A DNA stretch of 23,267 nucleotides from Collinsella aerofaciens (GCF_028206995.1 NZ_JAQLFL010000020.1:1-23267), one strand, 5' to 3'; counted from the first letter of the stretch, positions 7,177 to 15,353 are shown. The notes: a model not told the origin generated them from the letters alone. Program-made: numbers and translations.

Positions 7177-7995
7177 ATGGCTGAGATGACGCTTGAGGGT
7201 GTGGACGCTCGTCCTGAGGATTCCGCATTTGCCCTAGGCCGCGTGCATTCAATCGAGACGATGGGAACGGTCGACGGACCCGGCATTCGCTTTGTGGTGT
7301 TTGTCCAGGGCTGTCCCATGCGCTGCGCGTATTGTCACAATCCCGATACCTGGTCGGTTAACGGCGGCACCATGGTGACCGTCGAACACCTGATGGATGA
7401 GTTCCAGAGTAACCACGAGTTCTATCGCAGCGGCGGAATTACGGTTTCGGGCGGCGAGCCGCTTCTGCAGCCCGAGTTTTTGGCCGACCTGTTCCGTGCA
7501 ATGCACAACAACCCCGATGGCCGCGTGCATACCTGCTTGGATAGCTGCGGCTATGCGTTCGATCCCGCGCATCCCGAGAAGTTCGATGCCGTACTCAACG
7601 AGACCGATATGGTGCTGCTCGACATTAAACACGCCGATCCCGTCGAGCATAAAAAGCTGACCGGTTGCGATCCCGCACGCATTCTGGCGTTTGGTGATGA
7701 GCTCGCGCGTCGCAAGATTAAGGTCGTTATCCGCCACGTGGTGGTGCCGGGCATTACCGACACGGTGGAGGAGTGCGAGGCACTCGGTCGCCTGATTGCC
7801 CCGTGGCATAACGTGGTCGGCCTGGAGATGCTGCCGTATCACACCATGGGTGTCGTCAAATACGAGCAGCTGGGGATTCCCTATAAGCTCGAGGGCGTTC
7901 CACAGATGGATACCGCGCGCATGCCCGAGCTGCGCAACGCCGTCATGACGGGCATGAAAAAGCGCCGCGCTGAACTCAAAAACGCCATCGGCTAG
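7177..7995 (+). CDS. pflA: Pyruvate formate-lyase-activating enzyme, radical SAM
   Basis: A 272-residue radical-SAM activase that installs the glycyl radical on pyruvate formate-lyase under anaerobic conditions. The cluster motif is GCPMRCAYCHNP, giving Cys46, Cys50 and Cys53 in the CX3CX2C spacing, preceded by the family signature ETMGTVDGPGIRFVVF. Downstream, SGGEPLLQ, DTCG-like CLDSCGY, LLDIKH and VVVPGITD are all typical of PflA. I chose ATG 7177; AAGG at 7165-7168 is its ribosome site, and an in-frame TTG at 7147 is an alternative. The pyruvate formate-lyase gene itself is not in the window, so its partner must lie elsewhere. It fits a strictly anaerobic fermenter. Confidence 0.93.
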   Translation: MAEMTLEGVDARPEDSAFALGRVHSIETMGTVDGPGIRFVVFVQGCPMRCAYCHNPDTWSVNGGTMVTVEHLMDEFQSNHEFYRSGGITVSGGEPLLQPEFLADLFRAMHNNPDGRVHTCLDSCGYAFDPAHPEKFDAVLNETDMVLLDIKHADPVEHKKLTGCDPARILAFGDELARRKIKVVIRHVVVPGITDTVEECEALGRLIAPWHNVVGLEMLPYHTMGVVKYEQLGIPYKLEGVPQMDTARMPELRNAVMTGMKKRRAELKNAIG

Positions 7996-8017
7996 CGAGC
8001 CATTTTCGCTCCCCAAA

Positions 8018-8050
8018 GGCACTCATTGGGGACAGACTTAAATGAGTGCC
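8018..8050. repeat. GGGGACAG-loop hairpin element downstream of pflA
   Basis: GGCACTCATT (8018-8027) and AATGAGTGCC (8041-8050) form a perfect 10-bp stem around the loop GGGGACAGACTTA. The loop sequence resembles that of the elements at 18996-19045 and 22569-22618 (AGGGACAGGT), although the stems differ. It lies about 20 bases after the pflA stop. It may terminate transcription, but it looks like one of a dispersed family of short palindromes. Confidence 0.6.
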
Positions 8051-8193
8051 CCTGGGCACCAAGTTGATTGCCAAAGAGCCCCGTCCTTAAAAGACTGCTC
8101 TCTGGGTTGCGGTGAGATGCGCAACAGAATCGTGCCATTTGGATAAATACGCTTGTGGTTTCTTTAAAGACACCTTAAACGCCGCTGAATATC

Positions 8194-8222
8194 TTTGGAA
8201 AGAAATGCCTGCTCGGTATCAT
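8194..8222 (+). promoter_or_regulatory. Candidate promoter of the serine-hydrolase gene
   Basis: TTTGGA (8194-8199) and TATCAT (8217-8222) are spaced by 17 bases, 38 bases before the GTG start. A second AT-rich box, TATATA, at 8231-8236 is an alternative -10. Confidence 0.4.
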
Positions 8223-8259
8223 ACTGCTCGTATATAAACGGTGGCAGTCAGGAGACCAC

Positions 8260-9378
8260 GTGCGAAACATCGCATCGCGGGACGAGTATGTGCCGCAGCA
8301 TGGCAGCAGATATAAGACGAAGGGCACGTCTTCGCGTGGCCTTGCCGGCGCTCGCATCCGCGTGAGGAAGATTGCCGCCATTGGGATGCTAACGTCGGCG
8401 GTTATTATCCTCGGAATTACCGTTAAAACCTACGCCTCGGAGCGAACGGTGCGCCCAGATGCGTCAACGGTACAGCTGCAAAACGAGAAGGTTTCAAAGT
8501 TCAAAGCGTCGGCAGATCAAGCTCTGTCGACGGCAGATCTCAAGACGAGACTTTCGAAGGCGGACTTCAACGATATCCCTTCGGGTGATACCGTTCGGAC
8601 CTTCTCGTTGGTGGATAACAAGACTCTTGCCTTGGAGGATGAGAGCCTTGCCTCGCTCCAGGATGCCCTGTGTCGGGCGCAGGAGCTGGGCGACGTGGGT
8701 GTAGTGTTCTACGACCTATCGAGCGGTAGGGGCGTGACGTATAACGCTGATGTCGAGGTGTATGGAGCGAGCAGCTACAAAGCGCTGTATGCGCTCTATA
8801 TTTGCGAGACGTTGGTCGAATCGGGGCGGGTGTCGCTCGATGGGCCTTTAGCCACGTATGGTGGTTGCAGCATGGGCTGGCAGACGGTGCGCGACCTTAT
8901 CGAGAATGCCGTCGCCAACTCAGACAACGATTCGTTTATCGCGTTACGCGCGGCGTTTGACCATGATGGCTATGAGGATTGGATTGCCAATCTGGGTGTT
9001 GATGACGAAACGGCACTGAATCCGATGAGTGATTTTCCGACCTACTGCCCGCGCACTTCTGCGAGGTTATGGCGCGAGATGAGCGAGTATCTGAGCATGG
9101 ATACCGAGACTTCACAGTGGTTGTCAGGCCTTTTGGCATCAACATCGCGCTCGTTTATTCGCGATGGCATTGCGGACGATCAGGTCTTGGTGCGCAACAA
9201 AGCGGGTTGGATCAGCGAGGACGGCTACTATTCGACATGCGATGCAGGCCTCATCGACATCGATGGCCGTACCTATGTCATGAGCGTCATGACATCGATG
9301 CCATCGAGCGACCGTTCGAGCGAGGTTACGGCTGCGATTGCAAAGGCTCTGTTTGATACGCGAGCTGCACTGGCTTAG
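8260..9378 (+). CDS. Membrane-anchored serine hydrolase of the beta-lactamase/PBP fold
   Basis: A 372-residue protein with a basic cytoplasmic N-terminus, one membrane segment at about residues 38-59 and an extracellular catalytic domain. All three motifs of penicillin-recognising enzymes are present: SxxK at Ser171-Ser-Tyr-Lys174, SDN at 221-223, and KAG (in place of KTG) at 314-316. The overall order resembles the class-A beta-lactamase-like family (Beta-lactamase2) more than classical DacA. A role in cell-wall peptide hydrolysis is therefore as likely as beta-lactam cleavage, and no resistance is claimed. The start is GTG 8260, with AGGAG about six bases upstream. It stands alone between pflA and mtnN, with its own promoter candidate. 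Confidence 0.8.
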   Translation: MRNIASRDEYVPQHGSRYKTKGTSSRGLAGARIRVRKIAAIGMLTSAVIILGITVKTYASERTVRPDASTVQLQNEKVSKFKASADQALSTADLKTRLSKADFNDIPSGDTVRTFSLVDNKTLALEDESLASLQDALCRAQELGDVGVVFYDLSSGRGVTYNADVEVYGASSYKALYALYICETLVESGRVSLDGPLATYGGCSMGWQTVRDLIENAVANSDNDSFIALRAAFDHDGYEDWIANLGVDDETALNPMSDFPTYCPRTSARLWREMSEYLSMDTETSQWLSGLLASTSRSFIRDGIADDQVLVRNKAGWISEDGYYSTCDAGLIDIDGRTYVMSVMTSMPSSDRSSEVTAAIAKALFDTRAALA

Positions 9379-9456
9379 CGTGTTCGTTTGGCGAGGTCAA
9401 ACAAAATGCTGGTACCATACCTTGGTTGAGAATTTCGTATAGGTTTGGGGAATGGT

Positions 9457-10197
9457 ATGGCTACCATCGCGATTATCGGTGCGCTCGAAAAAGAGATCAT
9501 GCAGATTAAGGAAGAGCTGAGCGACGTTTGCGAGGCACGGGAGGCAGGCTTGACCGTTGTGAGCGGTGAGCTCGACGGCCTGACAGTTGTCGCCACAACG
9601 GCGGGCATGGGCACGGTGAACGCCGCCGCTGCAACACAGCACCTCATTAGCAAGTATGCTCCGCAGGCTGTTGTGTTTTCGGGCATTGCGGGCGGTTTGA
9701 ACCCCAAGCTCCATATCGACGACGTGGTCATTGGCAAACGCCTACGCTATCTGGATACCGATACCGCGCTTATCGCCGAGTCCGCACCGGGGCTCGAGGA
9801 GTTTGGCTCGACGCCCGCGCTGGTCGATATTGCCGCCGACGTGCTTGCTGAGCGTGGGTTTGTTGACGCTTCGAAAAATGCAGTCGCTTCGAACGAGGGC
9901 ACCAAGCAGTTCCTGGTCGGCACGATTGCCACGGGTAACCGCTTTGTGACGGGCGCCACCATGCGCAATGACGCTATCGAGGCGACGCATGCCGATTGTG
10001 TCGGCATGGAGGGCGCGGCAATTGCCCATGTCGCAACCAAAAATGGTGTCGATTGCCTGGTGTTGCGCGCTATCAGCGATAATTGTGACGAGGCGTACGA
10101 TGCAATTTGCGAGCGCGAGTTCGATCTGTTCGAGTATGCGCGTGTCGCAAGTGACATCACGCTCGATATCGTCCGCCGCATTGCCGCTGCGCAATAG
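9457..10197 (+). CDS. mtnN: 5'-methylthioadenosine/S-adenosylhomocysteine nucleosidase
   Basis: A 246-residue cytoplasmic nucleosidase that removes adenine from methylthioadenosine, S-adenosylhomocysteine and 5'-deoxyadenosine, recycling SAM by-products. Diagnostic segments are IIGALEKEI (Glu11 matching the catalytic Glu of the family), TTAGMGTVNAA, FSGIAGG, GNRFVTG, the substrate-binding CVGMEGAAIAHVA, and RAISDN near residue 208 with the catalytic Asp. I chose ATG 9457 with GGGG at 9447-9450; the in-frame TTG at 9445 is less likely. The engB gene follows after 38 bases, so the two are probably cotranscribed. Removing 5'-deoxyadenosine would help radical-SAM enzymes such as the nearby PflA; that link is inference. 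Confidence 0.93.
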   Translation: MATIAIIGALEKEIMQIKEELSDVCEAREAGLTVVSGELDGLTVVATTAGMGTVNAAAATQHLISKYAPQAVVFSGIAGGLNPKLHIDDVVIGKRLRYLDTDTALIAESAPGLEEFGSTPALVDIAADVLAERGFVDASKNAVASNEGTKQFLVGTIATGNRFVTGATMRNDAIEATHADCVGMEGAAIAHVATKNGVDCLVLRAISDNCDEAYDAICEREFDLFEYARVASDITLDIVRRIAAAQ

Positions 10198-10235
10198 CGC
10201 GTCTATTTGTAAGAACCTACGACCAAGGAGTGTCC

Positions 10236-10826
10236 ATGGCCGATTCCATTAACTATCAGCTTGCCAAGTTCGTCGCCAGCTACGGCAAGGTTTCGCAGAT
10301 CCCCGAGTCCACCTGCCCTGAGGTGAGCTTTGTGGGCCGCTCCAACGTGGGCAAGTCGTCCATCATGAACAAGCTCTTTGGCCGCAAGAACCTGGTCAAG
10401 GTTTCGAGTACGCCGGGCAAGACGAGCAACATCAATTTCTTTGAGGCCGATGACGTGCACTTTGTCGACCTGCCGGGTTACGGTTTCGCCCGCCGTTCCA
10501 AGGCCGAGCGCGACCGGTGGGCCGAGCTCATCGGCGACTTCTTCGACTCCGAGCGCAGCTTTAACCTGGTTGTGTCGCTGGTGGACATTCGCCACGATCC
10601 CAGTAAGCTCGACCATGACATGATCGACTACCTGCAGGGCAACGAGTTCAACTTTATCGTCTGCCTCACCAAAGCCGACAAGCTCAGCCGCACCCAGCAG
10701 GCCCGCCAGGCAGCAGCCATCAAAAAGCAGCTCAACGTCCCGGCCGAGAACGTAATCATCACAAGCTCCCAGACCGGCACCGGCATCGACGAACTCAAAA
10801 AGCGCATCGCCGAGGCGTGCCTCTAG
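10236..10826 (+). CDS. engB: Ribosome-biogenesis GTP-binding protein EngB (YsxC/YihA)
   Basis: A 196-residue TRAFAC GTPase needed for assembly of the large ribosomal subunit. GTPase motifs appear in order: G1 GRSNVGKS at 34-41, G2 Thr in SSTPGKTSNINFF, G3 DLPGYGFA, G4 TKAD and G5 SSQTGTG. The length is typical for the family. ATG 10236 is chosen because AAGGAG (10225-10230) lies five bases upstream; the overlapping GTG at 10230 is inside that ribosome site. It is probably cotranscribed with mtnN and ends facing thrB across the large palindrome at 10905-11091. Confidence 0.95.
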   Translation: MADSINYQLAKFVASYGKVSQIPESTCPEVSFVGRSNVGKSSIMNKLFGRKNLVKVSSTPGKTSNINFFEADDVHFVDLPGYGFARRSKAERDRWAELIGDFFDSERSFNLVVSLVDIRHDPSKLDHDMIDYLQGNEFNFIVCLTKADKLSRTQQARQAAAIKKQLNVPAENVIITSSQTGTGIDELKKRIAEACL

Positions 10827-10904
10827 TAAGTGCTCCAGCCTAGCAAGTGCCCCTATCAATAAAAAGCCATAATTTCAGCCCGGCGCCCCTTCAAAGCGTG
10901 GGTC

Positions 10905-11091
10905 CCTGTAGACATCGCTAGCCACGTTGCCATAGGGCCACCCAGAGGCATCCCCTTAAAAACATTCCGCAGCACGAGGCCCGCTTATCCGCAGCTCCGA
11001 AGGAGCAGGATAAGCGGGCCTCAAGTGCGAGGACGTTTTTAAGGGGATGCCCCTGGGTGGCCCGGACAGACCGATTGGCGATGTCTACAGG
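10905..11091. repeat. Giant nested palindrome P1 between engB and thrB
   Basis: Successive arms pair: 10905-10918 with 11078-11091 (14 bp perfect), 10935-10945 with 11053-11063 (11 bp), GGCATCCCCTTAAAAAC at 10947-10963 with 11035-11051 (17 bp), 10976-10990 with 11008-11022 (15 bp), and an apical GCTCC-GAA-GGAGC. The arms are separated by small internal loops. The outermost arm includes the last codons and stop of thrB. It sits between convergent genes and could stop transcription from both sides, but it is far longer than a normal terminator. Read on the minus strand it shares blocks with P3 (16392-16521). Confidence 0.85.
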
Positions 11092-11966
11092 TACTCGATT
11101 TGAGCGCCCTCGGTGTCGCACGTCAGAATATGCGTATCACACTTAGGGAACTGCTCGCGCAGCTTGACCTGCAGGAACTTTGCCACGATGGTGTCGTCGG
11201 TCACAGCCATAAGGGTCGAGCCCGAACCGCTGATCCAGATGGTCTTGGCGCCGCCGTTAAGGCAGGTGTCGCGCACGGCGTTGTAGTCGGGAATCAGACG
11301 GCGACGATAGGGTTCCTGGATGCGGTCGTCATTGGCGGCGGCAATCAGGTCGAGGTCACCAGTCTCCAAGCCGCGCGTCATACCGGCGATGCGGCCCATC
11401 TGCCACACGGCGGTGGAGAGCGGAATCTCCTGCGGCACGACCTTGCGCGCCTCGCTCGTGTGTACCTCGTAGGGCGGAATCACGGTAATAAAACGCAGGC
11501 GATCGCTCACCTCGTAGCGCAGGCACTGGGGGAGCGAATCGGTCGGCGTAAAGGAGCAGACGGCGCCGCCCAGGATGGCGGGGGCGACGTTATCGGGATG
11601 CCCCTCGACCTCGGTGGCAATGCGGACGAGCTCGGCACGGTCGACGGTGTGGCCCGTCAGCGCGGCGGCGGCCATAATGCCGGCGACGACGCAGGTGGAG
11701 CTGGAGCCCAGGCCGCGGGCGACGGGAACGTCAGTCTGAATGTCGATGGCGACGGGGAAGGCCGGCTCGCCCCATGCGGCCAGTGCATCGACAAAGCTCA
11801 CGTAGACCAGGTTGTTCTCGTTTTGGAATTCCTCGGGGCAGCCCGTGATGGTGAGCTTGTCGGCGCACTCGAAGGTAAAGTGCGAGTAGAGGCTGACGGC
11901 CATGCCGAGGGTATCGTAGCCAATGCCCAAGTTGGCGCTTGTTGCTGGGACGGTGATCTTGATCAT
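11085..11966 (-). CDS. thrB: Homoserine kinase, GHMP family
   Basis: A 293-residue cytoplasmic enzyme that phosphorylates L-homoserine with ATP, the fourth step from aspartate to threonine. GHMP hallmarks are an N-terminal VPATSANLGIGYDTLGMA, the ATP-binding PVARGLGSSSTCVV around residues 82-95, HPDNVAPAILGG, and the C-terminal ISGSGSTLMAV. Start ATG is at 11966 with AGGAGG about eight bases upstream. The thrC gene lies upstream in the same direction, but a hairpin terminator and palindrome P2 intervene, so thrB either relies on readthrough or has a promoter I could not identify. Its stop codon lies inside the outer arm of palindrome P1. Confidence 0.94.
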   Translation of the reverse strand: MIKITVPATSANLGIGYDTLGMAVSLYSHFTFECADKLTITGCPEEFQNENNLVYVSFVDALAAWGEPAFPVAIDIQTDVPVARGLGSSSTCVVAGIMAAAALTGHTVDRAELVRIATEVEGHPDNVAPAILGGAVCSFTPTDSLPQCLRYEVSDRLRFITVIPPYEVHTSEARKVVPQEIPLSTAVWQMGRIAGMTRGLETGDLDLIAAANDDRIQEPYRRRLIPDYNAVRDTCLNGGAKTIWISGSGSTLMAVTDDTIVAKFLQVKLREQFPKCDTHILTCDTEGAQIEYL

Positions 11967-11979
11967 GTGAGTCCTCCTG

Positions 11980-12091
11980 GCGTGCCTGGCTGTTTAGTTC
12001 GCTGCTCGGGCAGTCCTGCGCAAGACGGAAAGCACATTAAGTGCTTTCCTTTGCGTGCGGAACTCGCGACGAACTAAACAGCCAGGCACGC
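11980..12091. repeat. Nested palindrome P2 in the thrC-thrB gap
   Basis: A perfect 22-bp arm pair (11980-12001 with 12070-12091) encloses a central hairpin GGAAAGCAC-ATTAA-GTGCTTTCC (12027-12049) and partly paired sequence. The inner flanks AGTCCTGCG and GTGCGGAACT resemble the CCT/TGCGG blocks of P1 and P3. One edge abuts the thrB ribosome site (AGGAGG, minus strand, 11973-11978), so in mRNA it forms the immediate 5' leader of thrB. Confidence 0.8.
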
Positions 12092-12135
12092 TATGCACGT
12101 TCGTCATCATCCCGGTAGGTATCTGATAAAAGAAG

Positions 12136-12158
12136 GTGCGCCGGCTTTCGCCGGCGCC
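12136..12158 (-). terminator. Rho-independent terminator of thrC
   Basis: On the minus strand a GC-only 8-bp stem (GCGCCGGC/GCCGGCGC, 12138-12157) with a GAAA tetraloop is followed by TTCTTTT. It lies just after the thrC stop and before thrB, so most transcripts from thrC should end here. Confidence 0.85.
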
Positions 12159-12169
12159 TTATAAGGGGT

Positions 12170-13687
12170 TTAGTTGGTTGCTATCTTTTTTGCAGCCTGC
12201 TCTACGTAGTTGGCCATGTCGGCTACGTCGCAGACGTCTTCGAAGCGGACGGGCTTGGACTCGAGTTCGGCGAGCTGTGCCGGTGCGATCGTATTGGTGG
12301 CCTGCTCGAGCACGCGCATGGCTTCAAAATCATCCTCGGGAACGTCGAGGCCCAGGGCGTCGCAGCAGGCGCGCGGGAACTTGTAAGGGCTGGCGGTCGA
12401 AAGCAGCACGCGGGCCTTGGCGCCCTCGGCGGGGGCGACCTGCTCAAAGACGTGATAGCCGCAGGCGGTGTGCGGGTCGATCACGTAGCCGTTCGCGTCC
12501 CAGCAGCTCTTGATGGCAGCGCGAACCTCGTCTTCGCTGGCCCAACCGCAGCCAAAGACGCTCTGAATTTTTGCCAGCAGGTCGGCGGGAACCTCGTAGC
12601 GACCCGTCTGGGCAAGCTGCTCCATAAGGCCGGCAACGAGCTCGCAGTCGCCATCGGACAGGAAGTACAGCATGCGCTCCAGGTTGGAGCTAATAAGGAT
12701 GTCCATCGACGGCGAGATGGTCGTGAAGAACGGACGGTTGCGGTCGTAGACGCCGGTAGTCAGGAAGTCAGCGAGCACGTTGTTCTTGTCGCTCGCGACG
12801 ATGAGCTTGGCGACGGGCAGACCCATGCGCTTGGCGTAGTAGCCGGCCAGAATATCGCCAAAGTTGCCGGTCGGCACGCAGAACTCCACGGCGTCGCCGG
12901 CCTCGATGGCGCCGGCGCGCAGCAGCTGCGCATAGGCGGCAAAGTAGTAGACGACCTGCGGCACCAGGCGGCCGACGTTGATGGAGTTGGCGCTCGAAAG
13001 CACCGTGCCGGCGGCCTCAAGACGCTCGGCCAGCTCCTTATCGGCAAAGATGCGCTTGACGGCACTCTGGGCGTCGTCGAAGTTGCCGCGGATGCCGCAG
13101 ACGGCGACGTTACCGCCCTCCTGGGTGGACATCTGCAGGTTCTGGACGCGGCTGACCTTGCCCTCGGGATAAAAGACGGTGATGCCCGTGCCCGGAGCGT
13201 CGGCAAAACCGGCGAGCGCGGCCTTGCCCGTGTCGCCCGACGTGGCGGTGACAATCATGATGCGCTCGGCGCCGCCGTCCTTGGCGGAAGTGCGGGCCAT
13301 CAGACGGGGGAGCATCTGCAGGGCGACATCCTTGAAGGCGCTTGTGGGGCCGCCAAAGAGCTCCATCACATAGGTCTGAGGGGCGTCAGCGCCCGGCGCT
13401 GCGTCGAGTTTGACGAGCGGCGTAACCTCTTCACTCGCGAACGTGCCGCGGTATGCCTCGTCGACACACGCCGAAATTTCTTCGGCCGTGTAATCATTCA
13501 GTAACATTCCCAACACATCTTGAGCGATTTCAAAGTACGATTTAGCTGCAAGCGAGCTGATATCGACCTGCTGGGTGCCGAGCTCGTCCGAGACAAACAA
13601 ACCCCCGTCGGGAGCGATGCCGGTGCGGATTGCCACCTTACTTGAGCACGATAAAGTGCGTCCTCGTGTACTATGATAAGTTCCCAT
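12170..13687 (-). CDS. thrC: Threonine synthase
   Basis: A 505-residue PLP enzyme converting O-phosphohomoserine to threonine. The PLP lysine is Lys119 in GGPTSAFKDVALQ, and the phosphate-binding TATSGDTGKAALAGF, the N-terminal STRG segment and VPTGNFGDILAGYYA all match ThrC. I chose the ATG at 13687 because GAGGAG lies about nine bases before it and the protein then begins in the family's usual way (MGTYHSTRG); the frame is open 15 codons further upstream. It is divergent from lysC, sharing a 104-base promoter region, and is followed by a strong terminator and then thrB. Confidence 0.94.
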   Translation of the reverse strand: MGTYHSTRGRTLSCSSKVAIRTGIAPDGGLFVSDELGTQQVDISSLAAKSYFEIAQDVLGMLLNDYTAEEISACVDEAYRGTFASEEVTPLVKLDAAPGADAPQTYVMELFGGPTSAFKDVALQMLPRLMARTSAKDGGAERIMIVTATSGDTGKAALAGFADAPGTGITVFYPEGKVSRVQNLQMSTQEGGNVAVCGIRGNFDDAQSAVKRIFADKELAERLEAAGTVLSSANSINVGRLVPQVVYYFAAYAQLLRAGAIEAGDAVEFCVPTGNFGDILAGYYAKRMGLPVAKLIVASDKNNVLADFLTTGVYDRNRPFFTTISPSMDILISSNLERMLYFLSDGDCELVAGLMEQLAQTGRYEVPADLLAKIQSVFGCGWASEDEVRAAIKSCWDANGYVIDPHTACGYHVFEQVAPAEGAKARVLLSTASPYKFPRACCDALGLDVPEDDFEAMRVLEQATNTIAPAQLAELESKPVRFEDVCDVADMANYVEQAAKKIATN

Positions 13688-13791
13688 ATAACACTGCTCC
13701 TCGGATGCCTTGGTCCCAATCGGTGAAACCATGGTATCAGAGCGCGCAAAATAGGTTCGCAGAGGCTTTTTAGAAAGGTAACCTCCAGCCC

Positions 13792-15180
13792 ATGATTAAG
13801 ATTGCCAAGTTTGGCGGCTCGTCGGTCGCCGACGCCGAACACTTCAAGAAGATCAAGGCCATCGTCGATGCCGATCCGGCTCGCCGTTTTGTGGTGGTTT
13901 CCGCCTGCGGTCGCCGTTTTAAGGGTGACACCAAGGTGACCGACCTGCTCTATCTGGTTAACGCGCACGTTAAGTACCACGTGTCGTGTGAGGAGCTGCT
14001 CGAGGACATTGGTCAGCGCTATTTTGATATCGCTGACGAGCTGGAGCTCACCTATCCCATACGCGAGGAGTTCGCGGCCTTTGCCGAGCGCGCCCGCTCG
14101 GGCGGCTACTCTACCGAGGAGCTCGTGAGCCGCGGCGAGTACTTCACCGCTCGCCTGATGTCCGAGTACCTGGGCCTGCCGTTCCTGGACGCCGCGACGG
14201 TTGTGGCGTTCCATCACGATGGTACGCTCAGCATGAACCGCACCTCCGAGTTGGTGCAGGAGTACGGCCAGCAGGGCGGTTTTGTTATGCCTGGTTTCTA
14301 CGGCGCGACGCGTGAGGGCCAGATCAAGCTGCTCGATCGAGGCGGTGGCGATATCTCGGGCTCGATTCTGGCCAAGTGCCTGGGCGCCGACCTGTACGAG
14401 AACTGGACCGACGTCTCGGGTTTCTATTCTGCGGATCCGCGTATTGTTCCGGAGGCTCAGCCCATTGCGCGCGTTACCTACGAGGAGCTGCGCGAGCTTT
14501 CGTACATGGGCGCAAGCGTCCTGCACGAGGAAGCCGTGTTCCCCGTGCGCGAGGCAGGCATTCCGCTGGTCATCAAGAACACCAATGCGCCGCAGGACCC
14601 CGGCACCATCATTAGCGAGACGGCTGATGAAGGCGAGGCGGAGCCCATCATTACCGGCGTGACCGGCAAGCGCGGTTTTGTCGCCATCAACGTCGCCCGC
14701 GACCGCACCAAGCCCCGCGTCGGCTTTATGCGCCGTGCGCTTTCGGTGTTCGAGCGCTATGACGTTTCCGTCGAGCACATGCCCACCGGTGTCGACCGCT
14801 TTGGCGCCGTGGTGCAGGAGCAGGACGTTCACGATTCGCTGTACTCGCTCGTGGGCGACATTCAACAGGAGGTCGAGCCGCTCGAGATCGAGGTTGTCGA
14901 GGGCTTGGCGCTCATCGCTACCGTCGGTCGTAACCTGCGCGGCCGCGCGGGTATCTCGGGCCACCTGTTTGGCATGCTTGGCCAGGCCGGCGTGAGCGTG
15001 CGCATGATTTCGCAGAGCTGCGACGAGATCAACATCATTATCGGTGTTGAGGAGAAAGACTTCGACCTGGCGATTCAGACCATTTACCGTGCCTTCTCCG
15101 ACGAGAACGGCATTGTGAAGGTCTCCGACTTGGAGGCTCCCACGCCGGTCGATCCCACCCTGGCTGCGCTCAAAAAGTAG
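13792..15180 (+). CDS. lysC: Aspartokinase
   Basis: A 462-residue monofunctional aspartate kinase, the entry point for lysine, threonine, methionine and diaminopimelate synthesis. The N-terminal KFGGSSVAD (residues 6-14) binds ATP, the catalytic domain includes LDRGGGDISGSILAKCL and ENWTDVSGFYSADPR, and two ACT-type regulatory regions follow from about residue 300 (GFVAINVARD; ISQSCDEINIIIGV). Feedback inhibition by lysine and/or threonine is expected from the ACT domains, but which one cannot be told. It starts at ATG 13792 with AAAGG about 13 bases upstream, a rather long spacing. It is divergent from thrC and followed by asd in the same direction, with strong hairpins between them. Confidence 0.94.
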   Translation: MIKIAKFGGSSVADAEHFKKIKAIVDADPARRFVVVSACGRRFKGDTKVTDLLYLVNAHVKYHVSCEELLEDIGQRYFDIADELELTYPIREEFAAFAERARSGGYSTEELVSRGEYFTARLMSEYLGLPFLDAATVVAFHHDGTLSMNRTSELVQEYGQQGGFVMPGFYGATREGQIKLLDRGGGDISGSILAKCLGADLYENWTDVSGFYSADPRIVPEAQPIARVTYEELRELSYMGASVLHEEAVFPVREAGIPLVIKNTNAPQDPGTIISETADEGEAEPIITGVTGKRGFVAINVARDRTKPRVGFMRRALSVFERYDVSVEHMPTGVDRFGAVVQEQDVHDSLYSLVGDIQQEVEPLEIEVVEGLALIATVGRNLRGRAGISGHLFGMLGQAGVSVRMISQSCDEINIIIGVEEKDFDLAIQTIYRAFSDENGIVKVSDLEAPTPVDPTLAALKK

Positions 15181-15190
15181 CGACTGCACG

Positions 15191-15222
15191 GTAGATTTTT
15201 GGATCATGTCTCAAAAATCTAC
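15191..15222 (+). terminator. Hairpin after lysC
   Basis: GTAGATTTTTG (15191-15201) pairs perfectly with CAAAAATCTAC (15212-15222) across a 10-base loop, 11 bases after the lysC stop. It is AT-rich and is followed by GC-rich rather than T-rich sequence, so termination may be partial. Confidence 0.5.
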
Positions 15223-15230
15223 GGCGGGGC

Positions 15231-15252
15231 GTTTCGTTTCGGTTTCGTTTCG
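15231..15252. repeat. Tandem 11-bp repeat
   Basis: GTTTCGTTTCG occurs twice back to back (15231-15241 and 15242-15252), between the two hairpins of the lysC-asd gap. No function is evident; slippage expansion is likely. Confidence 0.8.
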
Positions 15253-15253
15253 A

Positions 15254-15283
15254 CGGGGCGGGTTTCGTGCCCGCCCCGTTCTT
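15254..15283 (+). terminator. Rho-independent terminator between lysC and asd
   Basis: A 9-bp GC-only stem (CGGGGCGGG at 15254-15262 with CCCGCCCCG at 15270-15278) around TTTCGTG is followed by TTCTTGT. This should end lysC transcripts, implying that asd has its own promoter in the following 70 bases. Confidence 0.7.
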
Positions 15284-15353
15284 GTATAAACTGGCAACAA
15301 TAATCGGCCTGCTCGGCATGCGAGCAAAAGCCACAACCTTTAAAGGGGGAAGC

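Noticed and set aside
8260..9378. Annotating the serine hydrolase as a beta-lactamase resistance gene
   Set aside because: The SxxK, SDN and KAG motifs show the fold only; the class-A Glu166-type residue could not be placed, and a cell-wall role is equally possible.
11100..13504. Long plus-strand frames (325 and 350 codons) opposite thrB and thrC
   Set aside because: Both mirror well-recognised minus-strand enzymes, contain no recognisable domains, and one runs through palindrome P2.
13688..13791. T-box or lysine riboswitch before lysC
   Set aside because: The shared thrC-lysC promoter gap is only 104 bases and shows no T-box motif or lysine aptamer features.
13498..15207. 569-codon minus-strand frame opposite lysC
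   Set aside because: It covers lysC and the thrC start in antisense. lysC shows complete family motifs, whereas this frame has none.
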